Notes: a model not told the origin generated them from the sequence alone. A DNA stretch of 64,000 bases from Litomosoides sigmodontis (GCA_963070105.1 OY718806.1:8537865-8601864); one strand, 5' to 3'. Positions 25,501 to 40,741 are shown, counted from the first letter of the stretch. Made by a program: numbers and translations.

Positions 25501-27896
25501 ATTGATTCCAGAACTCGACCAAATGTTTCGTGGAAGATGTAACATATGCGCGCTCCACCGCAACTGTAAAATAAAAAATAAACACTGAAAAGGCTCTAAC
25601 AATTATACGTTATATATCTCACTGAATAGGTAAAAGGTAAAAAGAAAACTAACAGCTCCGAAGTTTCGATATTCCTCGATGTACCTTCAATGGTTGTGGT
25701 GTACGCAGTTGCAAAACGCGTTATAATTTGTAGCAGTGTGCTTCCATAATCCTGTACAGGCTCCCCGTATGAGTTAAGCAGTGTTTGGCACTGAGCCATA
25801 AGAACATTCACTCGCATCTTCAACTGTGGAAGGCATTCTCGTATATGGTGCATTAGTAACTAAAAAATAAAATCTAAAGCAAATTGGTAGTCATTATAAT
25901 ACACATCTTGGAAATTGTTAAACATACAAAATAAATGAGAAAATTGATAATTCATGAAACCAGCGATATTTCTACCATCTAAAGGAAGCAGAAACTGTAG
26001 AACTTTTCAGTTCCAAAATTAGATGAGTCAAATCAAAAAAAAAGCGAATAACGCATATTTTCCTCCTGTTTAACATGCACGGTTGAGGCAAGCTACTCTT
26101 CGTAAAAGCTACTCTTTCGCAGAAGTAATTACGAGTATTTAATAGAAAAAAGACTTAAGTCTAACCTTTCGAACTGACAACCTAAATCTACAATGCCTGC
26201 TATAGTAAGAAATAATTTCTTAAAAACAATATATTATTACAAACTAATAGATTTCGTAGATAAATTTAATATATTACTCTGTTTAGTGTTTTCGATAAGT
26301 AAGGGATTCCGTTTCTGCTTGCTAATGTAGGGTACTTTCGTTGTAGGAACGACTGTTCATCACGTAAACAATCATCGATCGGCTTTTTGTTCATGATATC
26401 AGCTTGGGATCTAAAACACATTATTTATTTTTCTCATTATAATCACCATATTAGGCCTGAAAACAGAGAACTATAAAAAATAGAGAAGCGTAAACCTATT
26501 CACAACTCCTATTATGCCAAGCTTCACTGGTACAACACGTCCAAGAAGAACTTCCATGGCGTCAGTGCCATGATCCATTAAGTCAAGTTTGGTAAGCACA
26601 GCTAGCGTTCGACAACCTGTAATTCAACTGCTGTTGATTACGGAAAGAGTAGTCGTTGGGTTTTTTATCAGTGCAAAAGTGGCTCCATATAACATAAAAA
26701 AATCTCCAGACGGTAACCTTCCGGATCGACCTCTCTCGCTAATTTCAGCGGTTCTGAAGTAGCAAAATCTTGATTTGCCGGCGTTATAGCAAGAATAATG
26801 GAATTTGGATTTCCTATATAATTCATAATCAAGTCTCGAACTTGAATCTGAAAACATGCCATATTAACCGCTAAGAGAAGGTCAAATTTAAGGCACATTA
26901 AAACACTGGGCTGCAACACTATAGCTGGAAACTTTGTTAACTTTGTGAGTTAAAAAAACACCAGACGAAAGCACGAATATAAAAGTGGGATTTCAGATTT
27001 CCAACTACATCAATGTTTTAATCGAAAGATCATTAGATCCACTGCAGCACTAGCTTGTTTAAAACAAAAAAAAAAAAAAGAAATTTGACTTCTCCGCACC
27101 TCAATATCCGTCGGTTGATCACCTACTGGTACTTTTGTCAATCCAGGTAAATCTATAAGCGTTAAATTCACTACATTGGGTGAAAAAATTTTAAGATTGA
27201 TTGGCAACCCGGATATTCCCTGAAACAAATCCGTAAATTTTTACACTTATAAAGAACTTTATCGAGAATGACTACATAGAATTCAAAGTAAAATAAGCTT
27301 TCGCTTACTTTGTTCCGTCCTGTGACTCTCTCTGTTTCAAGTTCTATTTCTTGTTTCACTTCAGCGAAATCTGTGAAGACCATTTCTTTCAAGTGACCAA
27401 ACGTAGCCCATTCAGTAGCATTTATCGTTATGCCTGATGCTATTCATTTTAATACATAATATGATAAAACACGGATTATAATCAACGTTACAGTAAATTA
27501 GTGCACAGCGGATCAGACAGCAGCATACCTTCATCAGTAATTCTGGCTTCTTTATCATCAGTAAGTACATTGATCAGCTGTAAAATCAGTGGTCGTCTGG
27601 TAACAATACCAGCTCCACGTGGTAGGAAATCGCGACCAACAATACCTTCTAAGACAGAACTCTTACCAGCACTCTGCAAAAGATGAGAACTGCAATTTCG
27701 ATAACAATTTTTAAAGTGCAACAAAAAAGTTAAAAATTATGAAGGTCCAAGTCAGATATCGCAAGTTAGTGGTCCTGAAATACTAAACCTGTGAGCCAAC
27801 GACAACAATTTGCGGCAGTTGTATTTCCGCCTCACGAGTGCCAACTGCGGAAAAAACCTCCTGCAATTTGTTAATAACAGGTATAAGCGATTCCAT
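22596..27896 (-). CDS. drp-1: dynamin-related protein DRP-1 (mitochondrial fission GTPase)
   Basis: DRP-1 is the cytosolic dynamin that assembles on the mitochondrial outer membrane and severs it. The gene looks complete. It starts [19 protein letters not shown] at 27896, 7 nt after an acceptor. G domain: [10 protein letters not shown] (P-loop), [10 protein letters not shown] (switch I), [14 protein letters not shown] (switch II), [13 protein letters not shown] and VNRSQADI. Middle and stalk exons run from 25860 to 24600 ([47 protein letters not shown]). The variable region lies in exons 24338-24246, 24170-24126 and 23855-23780, all phase-compatible. The GED includes [53 protein letters not shown] and the typical C-terminus EVRETQIW, ending at TGA 22596. 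The 45-bp exon has a GC donor and may be a cassette exon. Confidence 0.95.
24430..24449 (-). other. G-quadruplex motif in drp-1 intron, sense strand
   Basis: On the minus (drp-1 coding) strand the bases read GGG A GGGGG A GGG TAAA GGG: four G-runs with loops of 1, 1 and 4 nt. It sits about 90 nt upstream of the acceptor of the first variable-region exon (24338), so it would be present in the pre-mRNA. Confidence 0.8.
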
Positions 27897-27903
27897 AAAG
27901 ACC

Positions 27904-27906
27904 CTG
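27904..27906 (-). promoter_or_regulatory. putative spliced-leader acceptor of drp-1
   Basis: ACTTTTTCAG ends 7 nt upstream of ATG 27896, a strong pyrimidine tract and CAG. Confidence 0.6.
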
Positions 27907-28356
27907 AAAAAGTAGTTATTAGGCACAGAGATTGTTACACAAGCAAGAAAACCATTTAATTTATACTGTTACAACAAACAATACTTCAAAACAGAATGTC
28001 CAAGCAGTATGCTATGAAAAATGAAGAAGGACTATGAGCCAGTTAAAAACATTGACAAATAATATTAGTTATGGCTGATGCTCTAGAATGGTTTTCTACT
28101 AAAGTCGAGATAACGTTAAGCAATTCAGTCAACAGGATGAGAAAAGAAGCCACCACACAACAAATAAGACAGAATTGAATACTGTTTCTCAACAAATAAA
28201 AAGAGAAACAGATGTAACTACTGATAAACTAATGCACCGATCAACATCACTATTTGGCACACACGAAGAGCGTATTTGCACATGGAATACAAATTTTAAC
28301 ACAACAGAATCCAGCTCTCATCATTAGTTGTTCAGCTGTTCGCAATTTGAATAAAT

Positions 28357-28575
28357 TTACTTGCTGTTCTTCGAAAGGTTTTCGTTAGTAGCAGTTGAAT
28401 TCGACTTCATTAAAGGCGCCTTAACCGTGTTTTCAGTTGCTACATTACCATTATCAACAGTGTTGTTGTCTACCAGTGTATTCGTTTGGTCTTCGATGCT
28501 ACAAGGTAGCAACACCTCAGTATTTCTCGTATCCGACGCTTCCTCCGTTTTAATTTTCCTATAAACTTCCAAGAG
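28357..28575 (-). CDS. possible terminal exon, Asn/Thr-rich, unrecognised
   Basis: After an acceptor-like AATTTTAG at about 28576 the frame reads LLEVYRKIKTEEASDTRN, then a polar Asn/Thr/Val-rich stretch, and stops at 28357. It has no ATG near its 5' end, so if real it is the last exon of a gene whose earlier exons I could not find. It lies 0.46 kb upstream of drp-1 on the same strand. No family recognised; it may be chance. Confidence 0.2.
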   Translation of the reverse strand, partial: LLEVYRKIKTEEASDTRNTEVLLPCSIEDQTNTLVDNNTVDNGNVATENTVKAPLMKSNSTATNENLSKNSK

Positions 28576-30225
28576 CTAAAATTCATTTCATTCCGACTTG
28601 CCACACTTTGCATAGCATTCGATCATTCACAAATCCTTTGCATCACCAAGCAGAACGATACGTTATGTGGCTGTTATGAAACTGAACCAACATCTACTGG
28701 CTTTGTTTACCAATTTCATTAGTATTTTACACGGGTTAACGAATAACATGATATTCTTAATCTGTTTCTCTGCTAGCTATGACATAAACAACTGCAACGT
28801 CAAAGTGAAAAATGTAACAATCAGCCACGTAGTGCTGGGAATTAATTCACTAAAAAGTGGAATAATTCATAACTATAATATGGATATGGAGGTAGCATTA
28901 AAACAATACGAATTTCTGCAACAAAAAGCATATTAACTAAAGATGAAATTCAAATAATCAATTCGCCCCTAAAATCGCAAATTGGGCGGGAGCGCTCATT
29001 CTTAGAACATCTTCTTGTCATTAGTGACGTGCACTATTGTATCGAAGAAGGTACGGTACACCCCAGACGATTGCTGAATAGATGTGAACTTGGCTAGACA
29101 TAGCAAACTACGTTATGAACGTGTGCATTACCCAACGTTGCAATTTTCATAAGCGCAATTTTCCTGCGATCACATGAGTTTCCCTGGAAGCTTTGCTAAA
29201 CCAAAGATCAGACGTAAATTGTGTTGACTAAAATAGAAGTTGAACTTACGGACTTAATAACGGATCACAAAATAAGTATAGAAATTGCAATTTGCAATTG
29301 CAACCCGTAATCACGTCATCCGTCCTACTTATTATATCGCTGGGACTAGCTGATTTCATGTTAGGGCTGAACATAATAGCATAGCTGCTACATTTAATTC
29401 AGCTCCAATATGATTTGTATTATTCAGTTGCGCAGATTGTCGGTGTGAGCGGTCGAGTGCATGTTATTCTGTGCATAGTGTTGTCGGTTGAGTTTCCTAG
29501 ATCGTTCACCTTTCTGTGATGTGATGTAACTGAAATTAATGTTTAGAGCTTTTTGTAAAAATATTTCAAGGATGCTCACTTGAGGAGCAGAAATAGGAAG
29601 CAGTTGTAAAAGTAAGAAGCTATAAAGATGAGTGTAGTTTTCGGTGTTAAAGAAAGATTCCCATGATATCTCTGAGGATATTTGCATTATGTCTTTGCTT
29701 AGAAATCTCTTGTTATCCTTACCAGTGCATAAAGGATTGTTATAGTAGATGAGGTCATGTAGGGTCATGTAGGGTCATATTAGATCTTTAGGAAGTGCTA
29801 AGTGAGTTGATGAAGCTATAATGGTCCATTATTTCCATGGCAATACTTTTACTTTCGTAATTCAGTATCGTTAATATTGATTTTTCTTTTTAGGGTGTTA
29901 ATCATAGTAATATCGTACGTCTTAGGATTTCCTGGTGTAAAAGGTCGTCTCTTTTTATTTATATCTTACGTAAGTTTTAAATAATCTCGTTTTCTACCTA
30001 TTGTTTGTGACGATGATGTACTTATGCAATTACTTATCAAATATGAAAATTAAATGGTGTATAATGTAAATATAACACTACAGGTTGTGAGCAGTACGGT
30101 CACTTATGAACAGAGCTCACATAGGAATGTAGTTAACTCATTGACAAACTTGAAGTGCCAATCTGTAAAGTTTCCTTTGTTGTTTAAATGAAAGCTATTA
30201 CGAGCCGGTAAAATATTGGGAATTT
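28576..30225. other. divergent intergenic region, drp-1 / dcap-1
   Basis: No supportable gene. A GC-rich word GGGCGGGAGCGCTC near 28984 stands out in AT-rich DNA and could belong to a promoter. Near 29754-29778 the word AGGGTCAT recurs in tandem (two exact copies plus a partial one). Open frames at 28667-28936 and 29424-29768 show no family features. Confidence 0.5.
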
Positions 30226-30228
30226 CAG
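30226..30228 (+). promoter_or_regulatory. putative spliced-leader acceptor of dcap-1
   Basis: GGGAATTTCAG ends 67 nt upstream of ATG 30296. The frame stays open from the acceptor to the ATG, but a stop precedes the acceptor, which supports splicing at this point. Confidence 0.4.
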
Positions 30229-30295
30229 AAGCGAGGACAAGATTCGATTAAAGTCTGGTAGTTCCAACTGCCTCGTAACGGGTATTGGTCGCTTT

Positions 30296-32754
<2,459 letters not shown>

Positions 32755-33178
32755 TGTGTGTTTGGTATATTGCGGTTCTTAGACAAGTACTGATCAGTTT
32801 TTGGGAAGAATAATTAGCCTTACTAATATGGTCTATAAAATTCGTTGATGCTACTGCAGTAATAATAATTTCATCGCCGATGGTACTAACAGGATTTATT
32901 TCGTTTCTGATGTATCCCCATGTATTTTTTGGTAATTCTTTTGTGCATTTCTTGCCATTTCTCAATTGATCTTGAAAAAGAACGATACGACATAGGGCCA
33001 ACATGTTTCCCTTTTACGCAACCTACGATACTTCCTGCACTATTATTTCACAACAACTAATTTAATGCAAGTAGTTATCGTTTTCGTGTAATATTTTAGA
33101 AATATAGCGTTGTTGCCATTAATATTAATGCATATGTGTCCTAGAAATCTGCTACTAAATGTAGACCTGGAGTCTCTA

Positions 33179-33595
33179 CTAGGCATAAGCTGAAAACTGG
33201 AATTTAATTTGCAGAACAATATCCGAAAGTTTGACTGCAATCCCAATCGTTTCATTAACAATCCATGTCTGGAAAATAAACTGACATTTACTAGAATGCT
33301 CTACTTGTAACCGTCTGATAATTCTTAGTCTTGTTCTTCTATTGTCGCATCTACTGTGAATATTCCCACTCACTCCGTAAACATTAGGAGTTGGTATTTT
33401 TGCTTGTTTCATTGTATGAAATTCAGTGTGTTGTATACTTCTGTCGTTGAGATGAGCACAAGTTTTACAAGAATAAACTGCTTTCTCTACTTTGTACTCC
33501 TGCATTTGAAGGAATTTTTTACGAAACAGTTTTTGCCTTCTTCCAGGTAAGACAGTATGGCAGACATGGTGCCACATTTTTTCTAAAGAGATCAT
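33179..33595 (-). CDS. small uncharacterised protein with CxxC motif
   Basis: The open frame runs 138 codons from ATG 33595 and stays open upstream to about 33735 without another ATG. The conserved-looking part is the N-terminal half: KMWHHVCHTVLPGRRQK, a Lys/Arg-rich helix, then AVYSCKTCAHLNDRS. Two further cysteines (SCKSREV...LRCVK) lie in the open extension upstream, so a zinc-binding fold is possible. The CKTC block faintly recalls UPF0711/C18orf21-like proteins, but that is speculation. The C-terminal third may be intron read-through. It lies about 190 bp downstream of the TIM21 stop on the same strand, which suggests it is a downstream operon gene. Confidence 0.45.
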   Translation of the reverse strand: MISLEKMWHHVCHTVLPGRRQKLFRKKFLQMQEYKVEKAVYSCKTCAHLNDRSIQHTEFHTMKQAKIPTPNVYGVSGNIHSRCDNRRTRLRIIRRLQVEHSSKCQFIFQTWIVNETIGIAVKLSDIVLQIKFQFSAYA

Positions 33596-33780
33596 ATATT
33601 TCCAGCCATTAGTTCGATGACCTAACGGAGGCGCTTTAACACATCGAAGTTTTTTGTGTGCAACTTCATCTACCTCTCTACTCTTGCACGATAAGGTTGG
33701 CCGAATTTTCGTAGTGCTTGAGGGTTTGACGTGTGAAGAGAATTAAACCAAAATGCTGGTATAAGGTGCAGAAGTGATGT

Positions 33781-34825
33781 TCATCGATTATCGATTAGAA
33801 TAACAGACTCAGGAACCAGATCAGCAGATGAAACAATAAGGAAACGCCATTCCCATATTCCATTACTTTTTTCCATTTCGCAAGTTGCAGTACCTTCACG
33901 TCGAGTGCCTTTCACGTTAAACACCACTCGTGTTCTATCATTTCCATTCTACAAAATTTATCACGTGAAACAATGAACAGCAAATATATTACGTACAAGT
34001 GGGTTAAACCAAAAATGATTTATAATCAAAATTTCTAAAAACTGCCAAAAATCTTACTTTTTTATAGATGTGATGAGCGACCTGTTTCATTCGTCCACGC
34101 CCTTTCACATATCCTACAATCGGGTCACCTAGTAGTCTAAGGCAATCCGGATCTTCCTTGATTAAGGATAATGCCTTTGAAAATACTGTTTGCGGTGCAC
34201 CAGGTGCGAGCATTTCCTCATACAGTAAATATGCCATACCACCCATCACAATCATTGACACTACATATGCCACGTACAAATACGCATTAGTCGCTTTCTC
34301 TTTCACTGAAATCCGAAAATAATCCATCGTTCAAGAATTAAACTTCAATTTATTTCCTGAACATATTTCAAAAGTTCTTAGTCAAAATTTGATTGGCATA
34401 TTTTACAACGATGTACGAATTTCAATAATATTCAAATAGTGATTAAAAAGTACAGAAATAGATATGCAACTTCAAATAAATACTCTGATTATAAATACCC
34501 ATGTTAGTCAAAACAGTTAGCCTAACGGCAAAAAACCTTCCATCTTCGAGTTAACAAACATAACCGATGATCGCCTTACATTGTATAATTACCATTTAAT
34601 TAAAATATATGCAGAAATACCCTTCTGAGCTGTAGTTTGACACTCTTTTACCACAACTTCTTCCAAAATCGACTTGTTTTGTCCCATCAGTTCTTTGTTG
34701 CTTACGGACTCCACGTTCCTTCTCGCAACCGTTGGAATCGGAATAAAACAGCGCCGCAAAAAAAGTGTACATGGATATTGAGCAAACCTTCTAATAGCAG
34801 TGGTGGAACTGATGCGCAACAGCAT
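33781..34825 (-). CDS. TIMM21: TIM21, mitochondrial inner-membrane translocase subunit
   Basis: Tim21 links the TOM and TIM23 complexes and helps sort preproteins and complex I/IV subunits at the inner membrane. Exon 1 from ATG 34825 encodes an Arg-rich, acid-poor presequence (MLLRISSTTAIRRFAQY). Exon 2 (about 34310-34050) carries KEKATNAYLYVAYVV, a single membrane helix (VVSMIVMGGMAYLLYEEM), then QTVFSKALSLIKEDPDCLR and LLGDPIVGYVKGRGRMKQVA, the typical Tim21 intermembrane-space fold. Exon 3 (about 33950-33781) has RVVFNVKGTRREGTATCEM and IWEWRFLIVSSAD, ending at TGA 33781. The three exons join in phase. A TAG acceptor lies 9 nt before the ATG. Confidence 0.92.
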
Positions 34826-34834
34826 AATTATTAT

Positions 34835-34837
34835 CTA
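34835..34837 (-). promoter_or_regulatory. putative spliced-leader acceptor of TIMM21
   Basis: GGAAACTTTTAG ends 9 nt upstream of ATG 34825. This fits trans-splicing. Confidence 0.45.
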
Positions 34838-36266
34838 AAAGTTTCCACTTTTACATGCTTCACAATCCACCATATGAATGGATCAACCTTTACAATGGAA
34901 TTCTAAGGATAAGTCATCAGTTTAATCTTGGACAGTTCATTATCAGTGAACAGAGGAAATGGCAATACCTTTACGGTCCACCCAGTTAATCAAAAGAGAA
35001 TTAGCGAGTAACAGTGTAAGAGCCTGGAAATCTTCAGTTTTGGGTAAATTCGTTTATTGCACATACTGCACGAATTTTTTTTAACCAAAATGACGCTATA
35101 AAATGCGCCCAACATTTACGACGCTTACATAGATCGCCGTTTTCCACAATCTGATCTGCATAGATCTTACTAATCGAAATTTACGGTCTTTAAGACAAAG
35201 GCATTCTTTGCCCAATCATCAGCAAAACCCTCTAAGATCCAACCGTTAAGCCACCAAAAAAGCACTAAGCTTAACGAAAGTAATTACCGATCACTTAAGA
35301 ACATGTAAACAAATAAATTCCCTTTAGTGCCGTGCAGTAAGCAGTATTTGAAAGTAATATCCATTCCAAGGTGCTTCTATATTTTTTCCTTTATTCGTTT
35401 ACACATTTTTAAAGGGTTTTCGCGGAAATGATATAGTGTCGCATAATTCCCAAGTGGTGATGCAGCGTGCTGGGACGGGAAACCTAATAACTAGAAAATG
35501 CCTAAAAAAATACCACCAAAATTCTAACACTTCTTTTCCTTTTAAAATCAATGCAAAAATACTGTCTCCTTTCAATACAAGGCATATGTTCAGAACAAAA
35601 AATGACCCAATCAATTTAAAATTATTCATTCGGTTAAAGATTCATATCAGTAGCATTACCTGAATACATGTCCCAAAATTCATCTGCATCGCTTTTCCTA
35701 CTTCCGTAGCAAATAAACGAAAGTGGCAAACCATGAATTAAAAGTACATACATCCAATTACGCACGCACATTTAGAGTGATTTTTTTTTAGCGGCACCAA
35801 CACTCAGATTCTTTTTATTACTGCTCTAAACGAGGTATATACAGTCCTGCACATAAAGGTACAACATCGACCACAATCAAATCCCTTGCAGTGCCAAAAA
35901 CTATCAATCATACGTACAAACAGAAACCTAAAATTTTGGAAAAATTTGCATGCCAATGGAAAGGAGAAGATCATAACACGCATAATACGTCAGACCTTAT
36001 TTCAGACAGACAACGACAATTTGATCCGATATCAAAGACAGTGGGCATGAGGATGCTGTGCGCTATTGCAATTCTTGTCTTCATACGAACATTCTATCAT
36101 CTACACACATTTGGATCTATCTTAAAAATTCCTAAAATAGTTTGAAAAGAAAAACGATTTTAAAATATTTATGATTGTCAGTTCAGATAACAGTGACCAC
36201 AGTAGAAAGACATCAATATAGTGACGAAAGTACACATCTTTAATGATCAGTAATCACGTTATCTTT
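34838..36266. other. intergenic between eel-1 and TIMM21
   Basis: No supportable gene. Open frames on either strand (for example 35399-35663 and 35891-36145) lack motifs and splice structure. The part next to 36266 is presumably the eel-1 3' UTR; ATTAAA occurs about 20 nt after the stop. Confidence 0.5.
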
Positions 36267-38030
36267 TCAAGCAAAACCAAATCCTTCAGTACATTCACGT
36301 ACGGCTAATAGTAGCATATCCTGAAGTTTGTCATATGTTTCATATTGCGGTAGGTCCAATTGATTGAAACTGCAACAGTGATTTAATATGATAAAATAAC
36401 ATAATAATTCCACAAAAATGTTTCGGTTGCATAACAGAAATATAAATACCATGTATGTGCTGTTGGTAGTCGATCTGAAGATCGCGAATCCAAATGAATG
36501 GAAAACTTCTGTGTGCCGTTCATACCTTCAAGTGCGGCAAAACCCTGCAAGGGAACTTTGCTGGTACCTGTAACGAACTGCAGAAACTTCGCACGATCTT
36601 CTTGTTCAAACGAACGTAATGCTTTCCAGAACCATTGTATCTGCAATAACAGATTGACATATAATTACAAGTAGTTTAAATTAATAACAAGTTATCTGTA
36701 TGCAAAAAAGATTTTGGTAATTGTAAACAAGCACCTCTCTGCCTTTCAAATGCTTATCTCTTTCACTAAAAGAACTTCAAAGAATACATGATGTACCTGA
36801 GGTGAGGATTTAGTGTACGTCTTGTACTCTGTATTGGCATAGAGATCATCGATATCAACATTTGGAAGCCCACTTATCAACAATTCCAGTTCTTGCTCGT
36901 TGAAGATTGATATTAGATGTTTTGGAATTATTTCGTAAAAACCTTCCAGAAAGGCGTTCAACTGTTGATTAATGGAGCCTGAAAAAAATGATGACATCCA
37001 CCATCACAGCAAACTTTTTAAAGTATCACTTGCATTATTTAACAACTAATAGTCCTTATGAAATATTACTGTCAATAAACAATGACTATGTCAATGAGAG
37101 CAAAATGCACCTGTCATTTTCATCTGACAAACGAGCTTCACATATTCTTCCTTATTTTCATCGGTAACTGGAATAGATGATCCATTTTCTTTAAGCATAC
37201 GCATTCTTCTAACTCCAAATTCTTCAACTTCCAAACTAAACGTAAGTTCTGTGCCAAGATCCTCGATTGGATTACTAAGCAAGAATTCCAGTGACTTATA
37301 GAAACTGGGATCCTGAAATGCACATTCAATGGGGAGAAATTTTTTAATCCAGAGATTACTCAACACTAAACGCTAGTTCTCGAGCTTTTCCACCATCCAC
37401 CTTCCCATCATCACCGTGTCTAGCTCTTTATTCATGAAAGAAAGACACCTCTACCTCTGATTCTAAATCTTGTGCTCGAACAGGAACACTTAAAATGTGC
37501 TTGTAAAATGCTCGAGTAAAATAACATTCCAGTAATTTGTTCTCATAAATTGCCTTTGCTATTATTCGTCCAACAAACTGAAAAGGAATATTAGTAAAAG
37601 ATTTCATATAAATGAACAATTTAGAAATATTGAGTAATTGAAGAGCATAAGATTCTTCAGATATCTTTCTTACGACCGAATTTGAGCTTCAAACACACAA
37701 AAACAAAAAACCTTAAAATATTCCAAATGTTCCGGATTAATGTATGAAGTCTTATTGATCATATAGGTTACACGATCGCCTGGGGAAGTTATAAAGAGTG
37801 CATAGTTGGGGTTGAAAATTTCCCGTGTAATGATTGAAAACCATTCACGCAATAATCCACCAGCGTCTTGCCCTTCTTCCCCCTCGAAAATGATGTAAAA
37901 TCTCGCTTTCCATTCCGGACCACGTAGTCGGAATAATTCTCGGAAACTATCACTGAATAAGTGACTACGACGAATGCGCACTGCTACGTCTTCTCCTCTA
38001 TAACAAACGTTGACAATAAAATCCTCTTCC
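36267..38030 (-). other. HECT domain of eel-1
   Basis: The sequence closely follows HUWE1 [34 protein letters not shown] and [15 protein letters not shown] (38.0-37.7 kb), [20 protein letters not shown] (37.55 kb), [15 protein letters not shown] (37.1 kb), [20 protein letters not shown] (36.9 kb), [20 protein letters not shown] (36.55 kb) and RLPTAHT followed by [11 protein letters not shown]. The catalytic Cys codon is split by the last intron: TG at 36451-36450 and T at 36369. The final exon ends ECTEGFGFA. Confidence 0.95.
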
Positions 38031-40741
38031 AATCAGTAAAGTGAACATTAGCTTAGCATACACGCTAGAGAATAAAAATTGATATTGCTGAACTGAGAAC
38101 AAACCTAATACGTTCATCGATCTTCTGCATTTGTTTCCGGAAGTAAATACGCTTGACATCAAAATCGAGTAATTTTGGCATCTGAGTGAGTACTGCGAAT
38201 GGACCATCTGTTAAACTACCACCACTCTGTCTCAGAACCTGATTCAACATATTCCGGTGCTTCTCTTAAAATAATTCACGGAGAATATTGCTCTTTGTAG
38301 CAACAAATATAAACTGAATATAAAAGTCACTTCACAGTTCATTTTCGAGAACAATATGCATAGAGAAGGAAGCAATGATCAACAATGTGGTTATTCCGAA
38401 AAAAACTAATATATGCCAAACTCCAGAATTTGATCCGCTCAGGATAGATACATTATATGTAAATTATATGACTATAAAATACCGGCGAAATGAAGCAGTT
38501 TTTGAGCATCTGGGTGCTCATGTAATTTGCTTGGGTCAGCAGACGATAATTCCGATCCATACACCAAAAAAAAAGCTTCAGCACTTGGTTGAAGGGCTAG
38601 AGCTGCATGTGGATCTGCACTTGTAAGACGTTTCAGACATCTTGATACAAGTTCCCACAGCGGTTCTAACGTACTCAGTAATACACTCATACTTCCTTCC
38701 TGCTAAAATGAAGATAGATACAGCATGAAGAATGTGTCTATAAACAACGAAGTATCTAAGAACAACGTGCTCCTTAACATATGTACAAAGGAAAAGGCAA
38801 AACAGTCATAAAAAAATTAACAGATCTGGTTCGAAAAACACAAGAAAATAGAATTATAAAAATTACGTGCTCATACTATCAATACTAGATGCGTACAACC
38901 AAGAAGACTTAATTCGAAAGAAAATTCTAAAACCAAAGTCAAGCCTCACCTCGTTAAATTTATTCGCTTCATATTCGATTGCATTTTTGTTATCTACTCT
39001 TTCTACATGTTCGTCATTTGGCTGAACTGCAGTTTCAGTACTCACATCAATCTCGACACACGTTTCACGTGATTCCAGCACTTCTCTTATTTTGACGATT
39101 GTTTGCAGGGTCTTTAGAAACATGTTCTGAACGCCATTTTTATCAGTAAGTGCCTTCATTGCCGGTAATTGCAGTTCGTTACACACTGATGCATTCATAA
39201 CTGCTCGTGAATTCAATATTCCACTGATCACAATCACTGATTCATCATAACTACAATAAGAATTTGTTATCAATACCATGCTTACAATTTAAAAATACAT
39301 GGTTACATATATCTAAACCAAACGTACACTGGACGTGATTATAGAACTCGATCATGATTGTTTTATGAACTCAACTCAGAAAGAACCTCAAAAAACTAGT
39401 TTGTTTCCGATACTTATTTATAAAGGAAATGAATCTAACCGATTAACTGCAACTTTTGAGCCCGATGGCTGTTGTGTAGATGATGAAGGGTTTGTTCCAC
39501 AGGGTAACTCATTCAGTTCTTCTTCAAGTCCTTCAATATGTGGCAAAAGCCGAGCTCCCAAACGTTCAGCTGCATTTATAAGAAGAGACATTATGAAGCC
39601 CTTCGTGGATGGAGTGAGAGCACGGATCAATTCTAACAATAAGGTTCGACCATCAGCTAACCCTTCTTCTGAGCATTCACCTTCTGTCAGGGCCTGAAAA
39701 CTCAAATCAACAGGCTGCTACGCAGTATACAGCACAGAAGAGAAGGATTAAAACGAACCAAAATAATGTATTCGAGTTGCTGAGTAAGTGGAGGTCTTCC
39801 TGCTTTTGAATCAATCGACATTTTCACCATGGTTTCATCCGGCAAAGTCTGGACAATCTGGAAAGGATAAGTGTAAAAAAATAGAAGCCACAAATTAACC
39901 TTATACTAACCCGAAAAATCCTGAAAAATTCACCAAATTCGTTAGCTCAAAGACTCATGTTCATATGTTTATAATTAGAACAAAAGAACAAACCACTGAC
40001 CGTACATATAAGACGAAGCAATTTATCCTGCAATACCGACGATGACAGAATAACTGGTCGTCTAATATGCGCCATCAGTACACCAACAGCACTATCCTCG
40101 AGTGATGAAGCGGCCATGCTTGCATTAATCCCACCCGGCCCCAATGCTGTTTCTAATGATGAATTATGTCGATAGTTTGAACGGGATGATATATCGGCTT
40201 TCGATAAGCTAAAAGTATTGAGATATCAAAAACGTTTAAAGCAAAAAATGCGGATAGTTCTTTGAATTATCTTAAAACGCTTAAAAAAGTCAAATTTTCC
40301 TGTTACGGCAATTACACGAAGTCAGCAGAATCACTCTCGAACACAGTTCTGTAACCAGAATAAATTCAATAGAATGGTTTTTCAATATATGACCAAAAAT
40401 GATGAATTAACCAAAGTAGAAAACAAATAAATCAGATGAAAAGAAATGAAAACACCTTTGATGACACTAGCTTACCTATGAACGATTGACCAAAACTGTG
40501 AGAATGGTGGCAGTCCAGCATTGCAAAGAAAACCTGGTGCACGCAGTTTAGCGGGAAGGAAATGACCCGGATAAGTTTTTGCGAGACTGATTAGCGTATC
40601 TAGTAGAAGACGACAGACTGTTGTTAATATTGCCGGATGTAAAGCAACTACAAGTACGATGCATTAAGAATTTCAGAAAGATATTGAAATCAAGCCGTCA
40701 GCCGTCTCAAGTCGTCCACTGCGAACAGTCGTTCGGCCAGT

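Noticed and set aside
29424..29768. 114-codon minus-strand frame upstream of dcap-1
   Set aside because: No recognisable family and no supporting splice pattern; composition is compatible with chance in AT-rich DNA.
39335..39697. 120-codon plus-strand frame
   Set aside because: Exact antisense of a conserved eel-1 exon (minus strand, near 39420-39700).
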